Source: Fibrobacterota bacterium (GTDB lineage Bacteria; Fibrobacterota; Fibrobacteria; UBA5070). Taken from it: a stretch of 64,000 nt of DNA. Location of the stretch: assembly GCA_016715065.1 (NCBI GenBank), contig JADKBN010000009.1:1-64000 (forward strand), read 5' to 3'. Both the position numbers and the translations under genes were made by a program. Shown piece after piece: positions 60,901 to 64,000 of this stretch (positions are counted from its first letter, which is position 1; every line of letters begins with the position of its first letter). A model generated the notes under the pieces. That model did no database searches and was not told the DNA's origin. It worked only from the letters and a program-made list of their open reading frames with translations.

Positions 60901-63900
60901 CGACAGCGTGGAGGTGATCGGAAACAATTTGTACCAGCCGAGCCCACGGTTCCTCAAAGGACTGATCGAGCACACGGATGCCCGCGCGGCGGGTTACGAC
61001 AAGGCCAGAAGCCAGACCCGCGCGTTGGGTGGAATCCTGGATTCCGATGCCGCTCCGCTTATTCTGGGCGTGGATGCTCCCGTCGCGACCGAAGGGAACT
61101 CCGGAACCAAAGGATTCCGGTTTATTGTTCAGCTCGATCGCGCCTCCGGCCTGCCGTTCACGTATTCCTGGAAAACCACCGCCACCGGCACCGCCACTTC
61201 GGGAACCGATTATTTCGATGTGGGCGCGACCACGCGCACCATCGCCGCTGGCCAGACCTCAGACACCGTGTTCGTGCAGGTTGCCGGCGATCTGCGGCTG
61301 GAGCCGGACGAAACATTCGGAGTGTCGTTCACACCAGGAGCCGGATCCAGGTCCACTTCCATTGTCAACGCCCAGGGCACCATCCAAAACGACGATTCCC
61401 GTCCAAGGATTCTGCTCCAGGTGGACTCCGCCGTCTGGGAAGGAAATTCAGGAACCCGGCCCCTCACCTTCAAGGTCGTTTTGCTGGATTCGACTACCGG
61501 AAGCCAACTTGCTCCCGCGAATTCGCCCGACATGCCAGTCGTGTTCTGGTGGCGCACGGAAAGTCTCACCGCAACGACCCCCGACAACGACTACAGCGGG
61601 AATTCCGGGCGTTGGGACACCGTGTTCGCCGGATCCACCAGTCGGACACTTTCCGTCCAGGTACGCGGCGACACCCGTTTCGAGCGCGACGAATTCTTCC
61701 GCATCCGCCTGGATACCCTGCGCAACGCCTCGGCCATCGGCAACACGTTGCAGGATTCGGGATGGATCCGAAACGACGATCTCCAACCGCGGGTGACCAT
61801 CCGCGACACCACCGTGCAGGAGCCTTCGGTCTACGGCTCGGTTGCTCAGATGGCCTTCGCCGTTACGCTTTCCACGCCCTCCGGACTGCCGGTGCAACTG
61901 CAATGGCAGACCCTCTCCCACACGGCCAGGGGAACAGATGCATTCGGGGCGGCTCGTGGTGACTATCTGAATTTCGATTCGGGGTCGGTGGTGGCCTTCG
62001 CCCCCGACGAGGTGACCAAGATCCTGCTGGTTCCGGTGTATGGCGACACGACCTACGAGCGTACCGAAGACTTCTACCTGCAACTGGGACAGGTTTCGGA
62101 CGCAGTGATCGATCGGGATCGCGCGATCGGCACCATCCTCGACGCCGACTCCGCGCCCGGAATCCACATCGATGACGCAGATACGGTGACGGAAGGATCC
62201 AAGTCCCGGTTCACCGTTCGGTTGGATCGTCCTTCGGACATCCCTGTGCGGTGCCGGGTGGTCACTCGCAACGGAACGGCTCAGACGGGCACGGACTTCC
62301 GGGCCCTGGACACCAACCTGGTGTTCTTGTCCAACGAGGGAAGCAAATCGATTCTGGTCCAGACCTACCTCGACACGGTCGCCAACGAGCGAGTGGAGAA
62401 CTTTCGCGCGGTGCTGCTCTCCGTCGTGGACGCCACCACCTCCGACACCTCTGCCACCGGGTTGATCTTGGATGTCAACCCCAAGCCGTTCCTATCCATC
62501 GATTCCATCGCCCCGGTGGATGAAGCCGACACCACCATCCGGTTCTGGGTGCGCATTTCGCAGGTGAGCGCCATGCCGGTGCAGGTTCGCTTTGCCACCG
62601 TTGCCGCAACCGCGACCGCCAACCAGGACTACAAGGACACCTCGGGCACCTTGTCGATTCCGGCGATGACTTCGCGGATCCAGCTTCCCGCGCGGATAAT
62701 CGCCGACCTCCTGGACGAGGATTCGGTGGAGAATTTCCAGATGCGCCTGCGCAGCGTCGTGGATCCCACCTTGGCGGATCTTTTCGATTCGATCGGATTG
62801 GCCGGCATCCAAGACGACGATCCGCCGCCTTCCATCACGGTGTCGGACGCGACCATCCTGGAGCCCGCAGGTGTTGGCGCGAGTGCCGCGATGACCTTCA
62901 CTGTCCGGCTGGATCTTCCCTCGGGCAAAACTGTCGGAGTCGCCTGGCGAACCCAGGACAGCACCGCCAAGCTCGCCGAACGGGATTACCTGTCCGCCAA
63001 CGGATCGCTTGTGTTCGCTCCGGGTCAAACCGCCAAAACAATTACCGTAAGTGTTCTCGGGGACAGCCTCGACGAATACGACGAGCACCTCAAAGTGGTG
63101 CTTTCCGCCGCCAGCAACGGCTTGATCGCCGACGCCCTCGGCCTGGGAACCATCCAGGACAACGACACGGCACCTGCCTTGCGTCTGAACGATCCGGTGG
63201 TCCGCGAAGGCACGAACATCGATACCAGGGCGACCTTCACCGCCTCGTTGGATCGTCCCAGCGGCAAGACCATCACCTTGCATTGGGCCACCCGCGACAG
63301 TACGGCCAAATCCACGGGCGCCACCGGAACAGACACCTCCGATTTCGTCGCCGCGTCGGGCGATGTGACGATTCCCGCCGGCTCCCGTTCGGTGCCAGTT
63401 CCTGTCACCATCAGGCCTGACAACTTCGGTGAACCCTCCGAATTCTTCGGCTTGATCCTGTCTCCCACCACCAATCTGGACCTGACCCGCAGCGACACCG
63501 TTGCGGTGGCCACCATCCTGGACGGCAATGGCCTGCCTGCCTTGTACATCGATTCCGTGGCTCCCGTGGTGGAGGCCGATTCCACCATCCGGTTCCATCT
63601 GCGTCTGCAGTTCCAGCGCTCGGACACCGTCCATGTCAAATTCCGGATGATCGCGGGAACGGCCGTGGGGGGTGAAGACTACCTCGACAGCACCGCCACC
63701 CTCGCCATCCCTCCGAGCACATTCAGCTACAACCTGGACCTGAAGATCCTGGACGACCGGTTCAACGAACCGGACTCGGAATTCTTCACCGTGAAGCTGT
63801 TGGAGGCCGATTCCGCCAACATCGAGGATTCCACCGGCTTGGCGACCCTGCTGGACGACGATCTTCCGCCGACGGTTTCCGTCCTGGATGGGGCGGTGGT

Positions 63901-64000
63901 GGAGCCAGCCGCGTTCGGCGCGGTGGACTCGCTTCGCATGAAGGTGGTCTTGTCGGCCATGTCCCACGTTCCGGCTTCCGTGGACTGGCGCACGCAGGAT
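57977..64000 (+). CDS. Giant secreted Calx-beta repeat protein, runs off the right edge
   Basis: This frame is open for at least 2008 codons and has no stop in the window. CAGGAGA lies nine bases before ATG 57977. A signal peptide ends near residue 31 (TVWA|D). Residues up to about 430 match the N-terminal domain of the preceding protein (TRLLAVQPKGDHTLLLT, GGTMMIYSEASLDLD, FGQILADS). From about residue 440 there are at least 13 Calx-beta modules, most closing with a Dx(D/N)xxP motif (IVDNDQPP, IQNDDSRP, ILDADSAP, IQDDDPPP, LLDDDLPP). It is a paralogue of the upstream gene with roughly twice as many modules and is likely a very large calcium-binding surface protein. The C-terminus is outside the window. 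Confidence 0.85.
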   Translation, partial: MIQRSAPLLATLSRVLSLVGLCLLPTTVWADLDVSDSMNRYSLFGKRGIQIDQWAKTARGGFVGSDVVVRVGGDDTLMAPLVSAGDVVMNNIGNNWYRDVVRVGRNLTGTTSWHDQTFDSAVYVGSNLGMLQHNNRFKGPVHIGNSLTKETWANTNVFSGTTFTNNTQGLFGPPTPITGVNWGVAPQTVIPTNMAWPDTFFTPGAGLIIKSSPNSPMSGGVRRWSCGTNFTSGGSDLVFLGICQPNDTILPPGNYDQMDIWFGSTLYVGEGVYSFNFINLQNAMGNGVTTRLLAVQPKGDHTLLLTKNGLKVNPSGSFNVIAPEKYKLGYGIDSTHFAGGTMMIYSEASLDLDVSTEIWASVVVPKPNTRVKLSDRVHLFGQILADSIHVLNSFKGTDGAFIPIFREKPKISMVSKVNASVLEPDLKNGKADTVLLKFPITMDHINGEVVRVFYHTRRHSSGATPADPGIDYIEASGMVAIMPTFISDTVRVKILGDVVWEGDETIELVVDSVRNADLGKNHSDSVGIGTIVDNDQPPVIYFERTKDTVSEGAAVVLRARMTFQIGRPLTLPFTVSTSTSFRAIEGSDYSLLPSPKLLSFPAYSDTASIRVTAVADGMWEPTESFAVTLGTPSVAAVTVNPAKASDTVSILSPDPIPALVINDTTVVEGGRAFLRATLNGVGRSGDSACFNWATIPVSTADSATSGRDYTPASGHACILAGATSMTLPAINVLVDTIFENPERFQVRLTPTYGASGTATGTVTITNTNAAPTLIVENVTRQRPTTGTVTYSFKVRLVDRTTGKPTISGADAAFSWQTLRGTALPGLDYDSTGSASVRFRALTDSVLYLSVTVRGSAQYHATPLQFKASTSNHSGLDVGPLAVAKVLEGTGTILTAVGAPRLRWVADTVNEGAQGTSTYIHMRLTLVDSTGATTTSRDPVTLVWSTQDSTAMVASGHYVPVVQKVLTIAAGNVGLTDSVEVIGNNLYQPSPRFLKGLIEHTDARAAGYDKARSQTRALGGILDSDAAPLILGVDAPVATEGNSGTKGFRFIVQLDRASGLPFTYSWKTTATGTATSGTDYFDVGATTRTIAAGQTSDTVFVQVAGDLRLEPDETFGVSFTPGAGSRSTSIVNAQGTIQNDDSRPRILLQVDSAVWEGNSGTRPLTFKVVLLDSTTGSQLAPANSPDMPVVFWWRTESLTATTPDNDYSGNSGRWDTVFAGSTSRTLSVQVRGDTRFERDEFFRIRLDTLRNASAIGNTLQDSGWIRNDDLQPRVTIRDTTVQEPSVYGSVAQMAFAVTLSTPSGLPVQLQWQTLSHTARGTDAFGAARGDYLNFDSGSVVAFAPDEVTKILLVPVYGDTTYERTEDFYLQLGQVSDAVIDRDRAIGTILDADSAPGIHIDDADTVTEGSKSRFTVRLDRPSDIPVRCRVVTRNGTAQTGTDFRALDTNLVFLSNEGSKSILVQTYLDTVANERVENFRAVLLSVVDATTSDTSATGLILDVNPKPFLSIDSIAPVDEADTTIRFWVRISQVSAMPVQVRFATVAATATANQDYKDTSGTLSIPAMTSRIQLPARIIADLLDEDSVENFQMRLRSVVDPTLADLFDSIGLAGIQDDDPPPSITVSDATILEPAGVGASAAMTFTVRLDLPSGKTVGVAWRTQDSTAKLAERDYLSANGSLVFAPGQTAKTITVSVLGDSLDEYDEHLKVVLSAASNGLIADALGLGTIQDNDTAPALRLNDPVVREGTNIDTRATFTASLDRPSGKTITLHWATRDSTAKSTGATGTDTSDFVAASGDVTIPAGSRSVPVPVTIRPDNFGEPSEFFGLILSPTTNLDLTRSDTVAVATILDGNGLPALYIDSVAPVVEADSTIRFHLRLQFQRSDTVHVKFRMIAGTAVGGEDYLDSTATLAIPPSTFSYNLDLKILDDRFNEPDSEFFTVKLLEADSANIEDSTGLATLLDDDLPPTVSVLDGAVVEPAAFGAVDSLRMKVVLSAMSHVPASVDWRTQD

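Noticed and set aside
59830..61962. 710-codon open frame on the plus strand
   Set aside because: It is out of frame with the second Calx-beta gene, whose motifs are continuous in frame 2; the composition is Arg/His-rich.

Overview
The window looks like chromosome from a GC-rich, Gram-negative, diderm bacterium, most plausibly a member of the Fibrobacterota or a close relative (FCB group). The strongest clue is the TIGR02147-family protein at 28857-29708, a family expanded in Fibrobacter. It is translationally coupled to a lipoprotein. Supporting clues are KdsB (LPS Kdo), an OmpA protein with thrombospondin type 3 calcium repeats, very large Calx-beta surface proteins, a PilM/PilN pair, ComEA and ComEC, and a succinyl-CoA:acetate type CoA-transferase. 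The phylum assignment is an inference.

Region 1 (1-15 kb, accessory) is a polymorphic-toxin-like island. An RHS/YD-repeat gene, open at the left edge, is broken by about ten frameshifts and an in-frame stop. Its last ORF is clean and ends in an AT-rich variable C-terminal tip. The tip overlaps a WD-repeat-like candidate immunity gene that is itself frameshifted. A 600 bp palindrome-rich non-coding stretch follows. Next, on the minus strand, comes what I consider the most novel part: a 1144-residue metallophosphoesterase with a glycine-zipper segment inserted between its last two metal-binding motifs, followed by three tandem pentapeptide-like beta-helix paralogues, two with signal peptides. 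Between the second and third paralogue lies a decayed remnant of the phosphoesterase 3' end. This is the footprint expected of a duplicated effector/immunity array.

Region 2 (15-30 kb) is mostly housekeeping: a CDGSH protein, a LprI-like protein, a methyltransferase, the glycine-cleavage operon gcvH-gcvPA-gcvPB with a clear terminator, a PAP2 phosphatase, a pilM-pilN-rsmD operon, comEA, pyrG, kdsB, gatC, and the TIGR02147-lipoprotein pair. A dispersed REP-like element with constant flanks and a variable palindromic centre occurs five times between 20.6 and 26.6 kb, once in frame inside kdsB.

Region 3 (30-52 kb) carries xerD, the CoA-transferase with a terminator, comEC and two overlapping downstream genes, an HDOD protein, a SPOR lipoprotein, rimO-xerC, a hybrid histidine kinase coupled to a cystathionine gamma-synthase-type gene, the OmpA/TSP3 protein, a glycosyltransferase and M20-peptidase pair that both look catalytically degenerate, a YjfB-like small protein, the NfeD-NfeD-FloA membrane-microdomain operon, and mnmG.

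Region 4 (52.5-64 kb) holds two tandem paralogous giant secreted Calx-beta proteins. The second (at least 2008 residues) runs off the right edge. No rRNA, tRNA or CRISPR array was recognised.
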